Below, in pieces: positions 7,976-17,273 of a DNA stretch of 64,000 nucleotides (the first letter of the stretch is position 1; each line of letters starts with the position of its first letter). Source of the DNA: Bog-473 sp036502025 (lineage in GTDB: Bacteria > Actinomycetota > Acidimicrobiia > Acidimicrobiales > RAAP-2); NCBI GenBank assembly GCA_036502025.1, contig DASXZJ010000077.1, positions 1 to 64,000 on the forward strand, in the 5' to 3' direction. The translations under genes and the position numbers were made by a program. The notes below the pieces were generated by a model that was not told where the DNA came from, ran no database searches, and was given only the letters and a program-made list of their open reading frames with translations.

Positions 7976-8890
7976 ATGCCCGACGACTCCGGCGCACGCG
8001 TGCGCTTCCACCAGTCCGTCACCTTCCTGCCCACCCGCCAGGCCGTCCCCCTGGCCAAGGCGTGCGACCAGTTGGGATACGGCGGCATCTACATCTCGGA
8101 CCATCTGTTCAACCCCCGCGACCTCGAGTCCCGCTACACCTATTCGGTGCGCGAGGACGGGGCGCCGGGATGGGAGTCCGAGACCCCGTGGCCCGACCCC
8201 ATGTGCGTCATCTCGGGCCTGGCCACGGTCACCGAGCGCCTGACCTTCACCACCGGGGTCTACATCGCCCCGGCCCGTGACCTCATCACGGTGGCCAAGT
8301 CGGTCGGCACGGCGGCCGTGCTCTCGGACAACCGGATCCGGCTCGGCGTGGGTGTCGGCTGGTGCAAGGAGGAGTTCGACCAGACCGGCCAGGACTTCAC
8401 CACGCGGGGCAAGCGACTGGACGAGATGATCGTCGCCCTGCGCGCCCTGTGGCAGGGCGGCTGGGTCGAGTTCCACGGGGACTACTACGACGTGCCCGAG
8501 TGCCAGATGGAGCCCGCTCCGACCGCACCGGTACCCATCATCGGGGGCGGGCACTCGCCGGTGGCGCTGCGCCGCACCGCGGCCCTGTGCGACGGGTGGA
8601 TAGCCGCCGGGGCCTACAGCGAAGAGGAGGCCTGGACCCACCTGGGCGCGCTGCGTCAGGCGCTCAAGTCGGCCGGCCGGGACGACGAGGACTTCACCAT
8701 CTACCTCTCGCTCAACGAGAGGCCCGACGTCGACATGTACCGCCGCTTCGCCGACGCCGGCGTCACCGACTTCGTCTGCGCCCCCTGGATGTTCGTCACG
8801 GTGGCGCCCGGGACGCCCGACGACAAGGCTCTGTCTGACCGGCTGGGTGCCGTCAAGTGGTTCGCCGACGAGATTGTGGAGAAGCTATGA
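7976..8890 (+). CDS. LLM-class F420-dependent oxidoreductase
   Basis: Luciferase-like TIM-barrel protein of 304 aa. The pattern LAKACDQLGYGGIYISDHL at the N-terminus, IRLGVGVGWCKEEF and PIIGGGHSPVALRRTAALCDGW is that of the F420-dependent LLM families. It begins 5 bp after the P450 stop, so the two are co-transcribed. A GTG start one codon upstream (7973) is equally possible. It probably reduces or oxidises a steroid or acyl-CoA intermediate, but the substrate is not evident. The F420 biosynthesis genes cofD and cofE occur in the same window. Confidence 0.82.
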   Translation: MPDDSGARVRFHQSVTFLPTRQAVPLAKACDQLGYGGIYISDHLFNPRDLESRYTYSVREDGAPGWESETPWPDPMCVISGLATVTERLTFTTGVYIAPARDLITVAKSVGTAAVLSDNRIRLGVGVGWCKEEFDQTGQDFTTRGKRLDEMIVALRALWQGGWVEFHGDYYDVPECQMEPAPTAPVPIIGGGHSPVALRRTAALCDGWIAAGAYSEEEAWTHLGALRQALKSAGRDDEDFTIYLSLNERPDVDMYRRFADAGVTDFVCAPWMFVTVAPGTPDDKALSDRLGAVKWFADEIVEKL

Positions 8891-9924
8891 AGGACATGAA
8901 GATCGGCCTGCAGCTCGGCTACTGGGGAGCGGGCCCGCCTCCCGGGGCGATCGAGTTGGTGCAGGAAGCCGACCGCCTCGGCTTCGACTCCGTCTGGACG
9001 GCGGAGTCCTACGGCTCCGACGCCCTGACCCCGCTGGCCTGGTGGGGCTCGCGCACCGAGAAGGTGCGGCTGGGCACCTCCCTCTGCCAACTCTCAGCCC
9101 GCACGCCGACGGCGATGGGCATGGCGGCGCTGACGATGGACCACCTTTCGGGTGGTCGCTTCGTGCTGGGACTCGGGGTCTCGGGACCCCAGGTCGTCGA
9201 GGGCTGGTACGGGCAGCCCTTCACCGCGCCGCTCGCCCGTACCCGCGAATACGTCGACGTGGTGCGCCAGGTCCTGGCCCGGGAGAAGCCCGTGACCAAC
9301 GACGGTCCGCACTACCCGCTGCCCTACCCGGGCGGCACGGGGCTGGGCAAGCCGCTCAAGCCAATCGTGCACCCGCTGCGGGCCGACATCCCGATCATCC
9401 TCGGCGCCGAGGGCCCGAAGAACGTGGCCCTGGCCGCCGAGATCGCCGACGGCTGGTTCCCCATCTTCTTCTCCCCCAAGGCCATGTCGTCCTTCGAAGC
9501 CTCGCTCGACGAGGGCTTCGCCCGCCCGACCGCTCGCCGTTCGATCAAGGACTTCGAGGTCCTGGCCTTCGCCCCGACGGTCATCTCCGACGACACCGAC
9601 GCCGCGGCGGACGGGTTCCGGCCCTACCTGGCCCTCTACATCGGCGGCATGGGGGCCAAGGAGATGAACTTCCACTTCGACGTCTTCGCCCGCATGGGCT
9701 ACGAGGAGGCCGCCACCAAGATCCAGGACGCCTACCTCGACGGCCGCAAGGACGACGCGGCCGCCGCGGTGCCGACGGCCATGGTCGAGGACATCGCCCT
9801 GGTGGGCCCGGTCGAGAAGATCCGCGATGATCTCGAGGCCTGGCGCGAGTCGCGGGCCACCACCATGCTGATCAACGGCGACGTGGCCACCCTGCGCACC
9901 ATGGCCGAGCTGGTCCTGGGTTAG
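8887..9924 (+). CDS. LLM-class F420-dependent oxidoreductase
   Basis: Second luciferase-like monooxygenase-family protein, 345 aa. It has LVQEADRLGFDSVWTAESYGSDALTPL, the classic F420-LLM opening, and GRFVLGLGVSGPQVVEGWYGQPF, which is typical of the group that includes Mer-like and FGD-like enzymes. The ATG overlaps the stop of the preceding gene (ATGA), so P450, LLM and LLM form one unit. It is a different subfamily from its neighbour rather than a recent duplicate. The reaction is unknown; steroid-related chemistry is inferred from position only. Confidence 0.82.
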   Translation: MKDMKIGLQLGYWGAGPPPGAIELVQEADRLGFDSVWTAESYGSDALTPLAWWGSRTEKVRLGTSLCQLSARTPTAMGMAALTMDHLSGGRFVLGLGVSGPQVVEGWYGQPFTAPLARTREYVDVVRQVLAREKPVTNDGPHYPLPYPGGTGLGKPLKPIVHPLRADIPIILGAEGPKNVALAAEIADGWFPIFFSPKAMSSFEASLDEGFARPTARRSIKDFEVLAFAPTVISDDTDAAADGFRPYLALYIGGMGAKEMNFHFDVFARMGYEEAATKIQDAYLDGRKDDAAAAVPTAMVEDIALVGPVEKIRDDLEAWRESRATTMLINGDVATLRTMAELVLG

Positions 9925-9954
9925 CGGACCTTTCGTCCGGTCGGGTCCGGGCGG

Positions 9955-10536
9955 TTAGCCCGATCGCCTGACCGAGACCGTCGCCGTCGCTTGGTCGGGC
10001 GAGCAGTTCACCGCGACAGAGGCCGCCACGCTGTAGGTCCCCGCCGTGGCGTACTGGTGGCTCAGCGTCCATGTCTGGGTGGCCGGGGCCGGTGAGGTGC
10101 ACACGGTCGGTGTGATGTTGGAGTCGCTCTGCCCGTCGCCGTAGGCGACCTGGTAGTGCAGCGCCCCGGGCGCGGCGGTCTCGGTCGCCTCGAGGGTGAA
10201 CGTGACCACCGTGCCGGTCGATCCGTGCGACGGGTTTGCGGTGAGCGCAATGGAGAGTCCGCCGCCGGCGCCGGTCGCAGTGACCACCGGGGAGGGCGAG
10301 ACCGTGCCCGTCGTCGTGGTGGTCGGCGCAGGCAGGGTCGATCGTGGAGGCCCGGTGGTCTCCGGCGGACCGGTCGAGATCTCGGTGGTCGTGGACGTCG
10401 AGCCGGACCCGGGCGTCGTCGCCTTCGTCGTGGGCGGGGCCGGGGGTCCACCGCCAGCGGCCCGCGTCGGTGCGCCACTGCATGCCGAGAGCAGGAGCGG
10501 GAGCGTCACACCGGCCAGGACCAAGGTGCGGCGCAC
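9955..10536 (-). CDS. Secreted lipoprotein with Thr/Pro-rich stalk and PKD-like domain
   Basis: 193 aa. The signal peptide ends in a lipobox (LLLSAC, lipid-modified Cys at about 19). A Thr/Pro-rich segment (about 25-85) follows, then a beta-rich domain with YQVAYGDGQSDSN and HQYATAGTYSV, the pattern of a PKD-like fold. It should be anchored outside the membrane. It lies 10 bp downstream of the S53 peptidase on the same strand, so the two may be co-expressed. No enzymatic motif is visible. A role as a surface or peptidase-associated protein is a guess. Confidence 0.7.
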   Translation of the reverse strand: MRRTLVLAGVTLPLLLSACSGAPTRAAGGGPPAPPTTKATTPGSGSTSTTTEISTGPPETTGPPRSTLPAPTTTTTGTVSPSPVVTATGAGGGLSIALTANPSHGSTGTVVTFTLEATETAAPGALHYQVAYGDGQSDSNITPTVCTSPAPATQTWTLSHQYATAGTYSVAASVAVNCSPDQATATVSVRRSG

Positions 10537-10546
10537 CGCCCCGGGG

Positions 10547-12718
10547 CTACCGGGCTCGGGCCGAAGCCTGCGTGGAGTTGGGGCCGGTTCCTACGCCGTT
10601 GACGGCCGCCACCTCGTAGAAGTACGTCGTACCCGTGGTGGTGCCCGAGTCGGTGTAGGTGCAGGTACTGGTGGTGCAGCTCACCGAGCCGTACGACGTC
10701 TCGGTCCCTGACTTGGTGCCGCGCCAGAGCTTGTAGCCGGTGATGGCTGATCCACCGTTGCTGGCGGGCGCCGACCAGCTCAACGTGACGCCCTTGGAGG
10801 TGGCGGTGCGGGCGGTCAAACTCCGGGGTGCCCCCGGGACCGTCGCCTTGACGGTCGGCGCGGCGGAGGCCTGGGCCGACTTGGGCCCTATCCCGATCGC
10901 GTTGACCGCGCTGACCTCGTAGTAGTACGTCGTGCCGCCGGTCACGGCCGCGTCGCTGTAAGAAGTCGTCGTCCCCAGATTGGCATAGAGCGTCTCAGCT
11001 CCTGACGATTTACCCCGGTAGAGCTTGTACCCGGTGACGGCCGATCCGCCGTTGTTCGAAGGTGCCAACCACGACAGGTTGACCGCCCCGGTCGCTCCGG
11101 AGGCGAGGAGATTCATCGGTGCGCCCGGGACCGTCGCCTTGACCGTCGGCGTGGCCGACGCCTCGGCGGACCTGGGTCCTTCCCCGATCCCGTTCACCGC
11201 GCTGACCTCGTAGTAGTAGGTGTTGCCGCCGGTCACGGCGGCGTCGCTGTAGGAGGTCGTCGCCCCCAGCGTGGTGAGGAGCGTCTCGGCCCCGGATGAA
11301 CTGCCGCGGTAGACCTTGTAACCGGTGACGGCCGATCCGCCGTTGCTCGAAGGTGCCGACCACGACAGGTTGACCGCCCCGGTGGTCCCGGAGGCGACGA
11401 GGTTCGTCGGTGCGCCCGGGACCGTGGTCACCACAGATCCGGCGGTGAAGGCAGCCAGGCCGTTGGGGGTGCCGAGGCCGGTGGGACCGTCGTAACCCAC
11501 CTCGCCGTTACACAGATAGGCCACCGCACAGCTTCCGTTGCTGCCGCTGGTGACGTCGTTGAGCGCACCCGGGTGGGCGTACGGCAGCGAGTTCATCGCC
11601 GTCGTGCTGGGTGCGTTGGCGGCCAGCGCGTAGACGGCGCCGATGATCGGCGTGGCCACGCTCGTACCCCCGAAGACCAACCAGCCGCCACCGCCGTAGG
11701 TGTCGCTGACCCAGACTCCGGTGTTCGGGTCGCCGATGGCCGACACGTCGGTGCTGGTGCGCTTGGTGCAGCCGCTGTCGGCCTGCCAGGCGGGCTTGGC
11801 CTCGTAGCTGCTGCAGCCGCTACCCGACCCGCTCCATACCGTCTCGGTGGCGTTGCGGGTCCCGGTGTTGGTGGCCTGCAGGAGTGAAGTGCCACCCACC
11901 GCGGTCACCGTGTTGGACGTGGAGGGGAATTCGGGGCCGTAGCCGTTGTCACCCGCGGCCACTGTCACCGCCACGCCGGGGTGCGAGTAGTACTTGGCGT
12001 TGTCGGTCGCCTCGGTGCTGTATTCGGGGCCACCGTAACTGTTGCTGACCACGTTGGCTCCGAGCGCCACTGCCTCGTTGACCCCGGTCCCCAGGTCCGC
12101 GATGGAGGGCGAGGTGGCTTCGACCAGCAGGATGTGGCAGTTGGGGCAGATGGCGCTGACCATGTCGACGTCGAGGGAGATCTCCTGGCCCCAGCTGGTG
12201 TTACCCGCCGGGTAGGTGGTACCGCCGTGCTCGTTGACCTTCCGGAAGCATCCGTTGGCCGTCGTGCAGGCAGGCAGGCCGAACTGCGTCCGGTAGGTGT
12301 TGAGATCCGTCGCCACCGATGGGTCGTCGTAGGCGTCGACGATGGCCACCGTCTGGCCGACACCATTGGTCGCCGACGGCGTGTTGTAGGCCGACTGGAG
12401 GTAGGACGGGTCGTAGGCCCCGTTGTTGCCCAGGGTCGCAGTGCCGGCCGCCCGATCCGGCGTCGTCCCCGGTGGGGTCGGCGCAGCACTGGCGGCAACG
12501 TCGGTGCGTCGCTGCGCCAGACAGGCCGCCTGGCCCGGAGCCACCGCGGCCGAGCACACGGCGACGCTCGTGCCGTGGCTCGGGACTGGTCGGACCGGAG
12601 CCGGGCTGCCGGCGGCGGGTGCTGCCGCGCTGGCGCTGGCGGCCGGGAAGGCGATCAATGCGGCGAAGGCCAGGCCACCAGCCAGCACCCCCACCAACGA
12701 GCGTCGACGTGTCTGCAT
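10547..12718 (-). CDS. Secreted sedolisin-family (S53) peptidase with three FN3 repeats
   Basis: 723 aa with a signal peptide (about 1-32). The catalytic domain spans about 98-445. E179 and D183 give the sedolisin E-x3-D pair in SWGQEISLDVDM, D257 in AAGDNG is the oxyanion Asp, and S353 lies in GGTSVATP. Three fibronectin type III repeats (about 450-720) follow, each with VPGAP...ITGYK...YYYEVSAVN. The usual long S53 propeptide is missing; only about 65 residues separate the signal peptide from the catalytic domain. The start at 12718 was chosen because GGGGGA lies 6-10 nt upstream. It probably degrades extracellular protein at acid or neutral pH. Confidence 0.87.
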   Translation of the reverse strand: MQTRRRSLVGVLAGGLAFAALIAFPAASASAAAPAAGSPAPVRPVPSHGTSVAVCSAAVAPGQAACLAQRRTDVAASAAPTPPGTTPDRAAGTATLGNNGAYDPSYLQSAYNTPSATNGVGQTVAIVDAYDDPSVATDLNTYRTQFGLPACTTANGCFRKVNEHGGTTYPAGNTSWGQEISLDVDMVSAICPNCHILLVEATSPSIADLGTGVNEAVALGANVVSNSYGGPEYSTEATDNAKYYSHPGVAVTVAAGDNGYGPEFPSTSNTVTAVGGTSLLQATNTGTRNATETVWSGSGSGCSSYEAKPAWQADSGCTKRTSTDVSAIGDPNTGVWVSDTYGGGGWLVFGGTSVATPIIGAVYALAANAPSTTAMNSLPYAHPGALNDVTSGSNGSCAVAYLCNGEVGYDGPTGLGTPNGLAAFTAGSVVTTVPGAPTNLVASGTTGAVNLSWSAPSSNGGSAVTGYKVYRGSSSGAETLLTTLGATTSYSDAAVTGGNTYYYEVSAVNGIGEGPRSAEASATPTVKATVPGAPMNLLASGATGAVNLSWLAPSNNGGSAVTGYKLYRGKSSGAETLYANLGTTTSYSDAAVTGGTTYYYEVSAVNAIGIGPKSAQASAAPTVKATVPGAPRSLTARTATSKGVTLSWSAPASNGGSAITGYKLWRGTKSGTETSYGSVSCTTSTCTYTDSGTTTGTTYFYEVAAVNGVGTGPNSTQASARAR

Positions 12719-12958
12719 GGTGTTTCCCCCTGCCACTTGGGCCCGCGTGCCGGGTCGGATCCTATTCCACCCGCATTGCACGATGGTTGCTCTTCAGTTG
12801 CAGCCGACCATCGAGCAGGCCTGGCCGGGAAGCGGGCCGCCTGGCCCAGGGGGCTTGCGGGACACCTGAGTCGCTCAGCGCTGCCGGCCAATGACGATTG
12901 CCCCACCCCCTGAGCTGGGGTGCACCGGATCGTCACAGGCGTGGGCCACAATGCCTGG

Positions 12959-13576
12959 GTGACGTTGTTCGACTGGATCGAGCCCGATGCTCCGCCCCTC
13001 GACGATGTCCTCGACGGGGCCGAGGTGGAGGATCGGGATCCGCCGATCGAACCGGACGGCGAGCGGGTGGACTGGCCCGAAATCGAGGTCCGGGTGAGCG
13101 CCCGCCGGCGCAAGACCTCGGAGGCCCGGTGGGTCGGCGGCCGGATCGTGGTTTCCCTTCCGGCGCACCTCACCGGGGAGGCCCGGGATACGACCATCGC
13201 CTGGTTGGTCGACCGCCTGGTGGCCAAACATCCCCTGCGGACGGTGGCCGGTGAGGATGCCCTCATGGAACGAGCCGTGGCGTTGTCCGATCGCTACCGC
13301 TTAGGCGTCCGACCCAGCTCGGTGCGGTGGGTCACCAACCAGTCGGCCCGCTGGGGGTCGTGTTCGTTCCACTCAGGAGAGATCCGGTTGTCCCACCGGC
13401 TGCGAGCCGTGCCCGAATGGGTGCTCGACGCCGTGCTGGTCCATGAGCTGGCCCACCTGGCGCACCCGAACCACTCCCCGGCGTTCCACCGGCTGGCCAA
13501 TGCGTTTCCGCGCCACCAAGAGGCTGGGCTCTTCCTGGCCGGTTACGGCCTGGGACTTACCGCCACCGAAGCGTAA
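12959..13576 (+). CDS. YgjP-like (DUF45/WLM) zinc metallopeptidase
   Basis: About 205 aa. The C-terminal half has VLVHELAHLAHPNHSPAFHRL, that is HELAH followed by a third His, the metal-binding pattern of the M48-related YgjP/DUF45 family. NQSARWGSCS is the conserved preceding motif. The N-terminus is acidic and not part of the fold. It is probably cytoplasmic, as no signal peptide is seen. GTG at 12959 was preferred over GTG at 12920. An in-frame TTA leucine codon, rare in this genome, occurs at 13301. It is divergent from the S53 peptidase. Confidence 0.78.
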   Translation: MTLFDWIEPDAPPLDDVLDGAEVEDRDPPIEPDGERVDWPEIEVRVSARRRKTSEARWVGGRIVVSLPAHLTGEARDTTIAWLVDRLVAKHPLRTVAGEDALMERAVALSDRYRLGVRPSSVRWVTNQSARWGSCSFHSGEIRLSHRLRAVPEWVLDAVLVHELAHLAHPNHSPAFHRLANAFPRHQEAGLFLAGYGLGLTATEA

Positions 13577-13597
13577 GCCCCTGTGGCACTCGAGGTG

Positions 13598-13646
13598 TAG
13601 AGGGGTTCGGGCCCTGGATCCGCCCCCAGGGCCCGAACCTCGTCTA
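13598..13646. terminator. Strong bidirectional terminator
   Basis: A perfect 14-bp inverted repeat has arms at 13604-13617 and 13626-13639 (GGTTCGGGCCCTGG and its complement) with an 8-nt loop. An outer GTAGA/TCTAC pairing extends it. It sits exactly in the 74-bp gap between two convergent genes. U-tracts are weak, but the stem is very stable. Confidence 0.8.
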
Positions 13647-13650
13647 CTAC

Positions 13651-16600
13651 TTAGGCGACCCCGGCTGAAGCGCTCGAACCGAGGTAGCTGCCGTTGCCGG
13701 CGTAGGTCACTTTGTACCCGTTGTTCAGGTCCAAGGTGAGGCCGGTCAAGCCCGTCGCCGTGCAGGTGGCGGAGCCGTTGGTTCCGGTCACCGCGGTGCA
13801 CAGGACGGTGGTTCCCGCCGTGAAGGTCAGCGTCTGGCCGGCGATCGGCCCCTGGGCGCTCGAAAGCGTCGCCGTCATGGAGCTCGAAGCCGTGGCCTGC
13901 TGGGCGGCGATGGACGTCGCCGCCTTGTTCACCGTCTGGGTGAGTGCCCCGCTGGCACTGGCCGAGTAGCTGGTGGCGCCGCTGTAGCTGGCGGTGATGC
14001 CGTGGCTACCGACGGCCAGACTCGACAGCGTGAGGGAGGCGGTGAAGTGACCGCCCGAACTCGCAACCGTGCCCGTCCCGATGACCGTCGACCCATCCTT
14101 GAAGGTCACCGCGCCGCTCGGACCCGGCCCGGCGTTGCTAGCCGGAACGATGGTCGCGGTGAAGGTGACCGCGGAGCCGAAGGCCGACGGATTCAGCGAG
14201 GATGCCACCGTAGTGGTGGTCCCGATGAGTTGAACCGACTCGGTGACGTTGGCCGAGGTGCTGCCGGCGTAGTCATACTCGCCGAGGTACACCGCACTCA
14301 GCACGTGGTTGCCGACCGTGTCGAAGGTATTCGCCGGCAGGACGGCCTGCTGAACTCCGCCAACCGTGCTGACCGCGGCGGCACCGAGCAGCGTGGTCCC
14401 GTCGTAGAAGTCAACGGTTCCGGTCGGCAATCCGGCACCCGATCCGGTCGGCGTCACCGTGGCCGTCAGGGTGACGGGCGTGCCGAACGTGTCGGGCGAC
14501 GGGGAGGCGACCAGGCTGGTCGAGGTCGACGCCGGGTTGACGATCTGGTTGAGGTCGTATGTGCTCGGCAGGAAGTTGACGTCACCGGAGTAGATGGCGG
14601 TGACGTCGTAGGTTCCCGGGGTGAGGGTCGAGATGGACGGGCTGGTCACCGTGCCGCCGGAGAGCGACAGGGCCGGGCCCAGGATGTTGGCTCCATTCAC
14701 CTCGAACAACACCGTTCCGGTGGGCGTTCCCGCCCCGGGGGCCACGGCCGTAACTGTTGCCGTGAAGCTCACCGGCTGCCCTTGCACGGAGGCGCCATTC
14801 TGCACGACCGCGGTGGACGACGTGGCTTGGTTCACCGTCTGGTTCAACCCAGCCTGGCTACCCAGGAAGTCCGGACCAGTCGGGTTGTAGACCGCGTTGA
14901 TGGCGTGGCTGCCCACCGACAGAGCTGAAGTGGTGAAGCTCGCCGTGTTGCTGACCGTGCCACCCGAAAGCGTCTCGGTGTCCAACACGGTGCTGCCGTC
15001 GGAGAAGGTAACCGTTCCGGGCGGAACACCCGCTCCGGGAGGCGCCGCATTGACGGTGGCGGTGAACGTCACCGGCTGTCCGAAGACCGACGGGCCTGAT
15101 GCGTTGCCAGGTGTGTTGGCGGACGTCAGGGTCGTCGTCGTGGGATCGGGGTTGACTACCTGGACGTACTGCGGGTCCTGGGTGACGCTCCCGCTGATGT
15201 CCGCGTTGAAGGTGGCGTAGCAAGCCGAAATGGTGTTGTTGCCCACGGCCAGATTGGCGTCGCCTGCCGTCGTGGCCACGCCGTTGACCAGGTTGACGGT
15301 CGCGAGGTAGCCGGGCTGGCTGGTGTCACAGGTCGGTGGGTCGCTGCTGTTCACAAAGAACAGCACGATGCCGGTCGGCGTTCCCGCGTCGGTGAACTGG
15401 AGGGTCACCGTGGCGGCGAAGGCCACCGACTGACCGAACACCGAAGGATTGGCGTTGCCCACCGTACTGATGGTGGTGGTGGACGGGTCGGGGGCCACGA
15501 ACTGCTGCACCGTACCCTTCGAACCCGACACGTAGTTGCCGTCGACGTTGTCCGTGTAGGTCACGGTCACCGTGTGCAGCCCAGGTGAGAGATTCGAGAT
15601 GGCGGAGCTGGTGGCCGACGAGGCATCAAGCCCCGCCCCGTTCAACGAGTTGGTGCTGAGGTTGATCTGGCTACCGGTGCCGGCGTCGATCACGAAGGCG
15701 ACCTGTCCGGTCGGGCTCCCCTGTCCCAGCGAGGTGTTCGACACCGTGGCGGTGAACTGCACCGACTGCCCGAAGAACGACTCGGTTGGCAGGGTGGAGA
15801 CCACCCCGACCGAGGTCGAGTCCGGGTCGATCGTCTGGGCGATCGTGCTGCTACTGCTGGCGTAGTTCGAGGTCGGGCTCGACGCGAAGTTGGCCACGAC
15901 CGAATACGGCCCAGCAGGAAGCAGGGAGATGGACGAGCTGGTGGCCGTACTCACGTTGCCCGTGCCCGTCGTGGTGACCGCGCCACCAATCGGCGAGGAG
16001 CTGCCACCGGTGGGCGTCTCGATGAAGGAGACGTTGCCGACCGGGAATCCGGTTGCTATACCCGGGTTGGTGGCGGTCACGGTGGCGGTGTAGGTGATGA
16101 CCTCACCGAAGAACGACGGTTGCTGCGAGGTGCTCAGCACCGTCGAGGTTGGCGCCTGGTTGACCACCTGAGTTACAGCCGTCGCCGTGCTGGTGGCGAA
16201 CGTGGGATCGCCGCCGTAGGACGCACCGATCGGGTGGCTGCCGGCGGCCAGGGTGGCGTCGCTGAAGGTGGCCGTGGCCACGCCGGCACTCACCGGGGTG
16301 AGGGTCGACGGGGTGACGGGGTTGCCGTCCTCCGTGAACGTCACCTGGCCCGAGGGCGTGCCGAGACCGGCGATGGTGCTGGTCACGGTGGCCGTGAACG
16401 TGTCCGTGTTGCCGTATTGGCTCGACGAGGTCGGCGAGATGACCGTAGTGGTCGGGTCGGCCTGAACGGTGAAGTTCACGTCCTGTGCGGCGGCATTCCA
16501 GAACGTTCCGGCGTAGGCGATGTGCAGGGTCTCGACGCCGGGCGGGCCGATCACGGGCACGTTCGCGTTGGCCACGCCACCGGCGCCGGTGGTCGTGTTG

Positions 16601-17214
16601 ACCACCGCCCCGCCGCCGAGCTCGAAGGAGACCGGCGTTCCGGTTGGTGCCGCAACCCCGTTCTGGTCGGTGAGGGTGGCCTTGGCGGCGAGGGTGGTGC
16701 CCTGCGGCGCGGCGCTGACCCCGCCGTAGTTGAGCACGCCGGTGTTGCTGACGGTCACCGTCTCCTTGGCGTTGGTGGTCGTGCCCGACGAGCAGACGGT
16801 GATGATGATCACGGTGGCCTTGGCGTTCTTTTCGATCGAGTTGACCGTGTACGTGCCGTTGCCGTAGTTGTCCGTGATCCAGCTTCCGTCCTGGGACTCG
16901 GTCCCGGTGCCCGAGGCCGTCCCCAAGTTGACCACCGTCGACGTCCCGGTGTCGGGGGACCCGACCGGTACCACCGCCGTGGCCGCGGTGCCCGCACCCT
17001 GGTCGACGTACATGTTGGTGGACCCATTGGTGTTGCCGAAGGTCCCGGCGCAGCCCTTGCTCTGGGCCCCGTCGTCGTGCAGGTCCACGGTGCCCGACAC
17101 GGTGGCGTTGGCGGCCGGCGACGTGATCGCGGCGCCGGCCGGAATGGCCATCGCCACCACGGCTGCCAGCGCGACCCCGCCGATCAAGCTGGCACGTGAG
17201 ATTGATCTACGCAC
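13651..17214 (-). CDS. Giant secreted Ig-like repeat protein (about 8 repeats)
   Basis: About 1187 aa. After a signal peptide (LIGGVALAAVVAMAIPAGA) and a unique N-terminal region of about 240 residues come about eight Ig-like repeats of some 95 residues (bacterial Ig-like family with the pattern FGQ-VTFTATV...PTGTVTF...G-H-ITA-Y). A C-terminal domain (GQTLTFTAG...YAGNGSYLGS) is shared with the next gene. GTG at 17214 was chosen because a perfect AAGGAGG lies 8 nt upstream; ATGs at 17241 and 17268 lack one. There is no LPxTG or terminal membrane anchor, so it is likely released or held non-covalently at the surface. An adhesin or matrix role is inferred. Confidence 0.82.
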   Translation of the reverse strand: MRRSISRASLIGGVALAAVVAMAIPAGAAITSPAANATVSGTVDLHDDGAQSKGCAGTFGNTNGSTNMYVDQGAGTAATAVVPVGSPDTGTSTVVNLGTASGTGTESQDGSWITDNYGNGTYTVNSIEKNAKATVIIITVCSSGTTTNAKETVTVSNTGVLNYGGVSAAPQGTTLAAKATLTDQNGVAAPTGTPVSFELGGGAVVNTTTGAGGVANANVPVIGPPGVETLHIAYAGTFWNAAAQDVNFTVQADPTTTVISPTSSSQYGNTDTFTATVTSTIAGLGTPSGQVTFTEDGNPVTPSTLTPVSAGVATATFSDATLAAGSHPIGASYGGDPTFATSTATAVTQVVNQAPTSTVLSTSQQPSFFGEVITYTATVTATNPGIATGFPVGNVSFIETPTGGSSSPIGGAVTTTGTGNVSTATSSSISLLPAGPYSVVANFASSPTSNYASSSSTIAQTIDPDSTSVGVVSTLPTESFFGQSVQFTATVSNTSLGQGSPTGQVAFVIDAGTGSQINLSTNSLNGAGLDASSATSSAISNLSPGLHTVTVTYTDNVDGNYVSGSKGTVQQFVAPDPSTTTISTVGNANPSVFGQSVAFAATVTLQFTDAGTPTGIVLFFVNSSDPPTCDTSQPGYLATVNLVNGVATTAGDANLAVGNNTISACYATFNADISGSVTQDPQYVQVVNPDPTTTTLTSANTPGNASGPSVFGQPVTFTATVNAAPPGAGVPPGTVTFSDGSTVLDTETLSGGTVSNTASFTTSALSVGSHAINAVYNPTGPDFLGSQAGLNQTVNQATSSTAVVQNGASVQGQPVSFTATVTAVAPGAGTPTGTVLFEVNGANILGPALSLSGGTVTSPSISTLTPGTYDVTAIYSGDVNFLPSTYDLNQIVNPASTSTSLVASPSPDTFGTPVTLTATVTPTGSGAGLPTGTVDFYDGTTLLGAAAVSTVGGVQQAVLPANTFDTVGNHVLSAVYLGEYDYAGSTSANVTESVQLIGTTTTVASSLNPSAFGSAVTFTATIVPASNAGPGPSGAVTFKDGSTVIGTGTVASSGGHFTASLTLSSLAVGSHGITASYSGATSYSASASGALTQTVNKAATSIAAQQATASSSMTATLSSAQGPIAGQTLTFTAGTTVLCTAVTGTNGSATCTATGLTGLTLDLNNGYKVTYAGNGSYLGSSASAGVA

Positions 17215-17273
17215 GATGTGCGCCTCCTTGTAAAGGTTCATGCTCGATTGGGAACGTGATCTGCTCATGGCTG

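Noticed and set aside
9925..9954. Terminator between the LLM gene and the lipoprotein gene
   Set aside because: Only a 5-bp CGGAC/GTCCG pairing is present with no U-tract; too weak to list.
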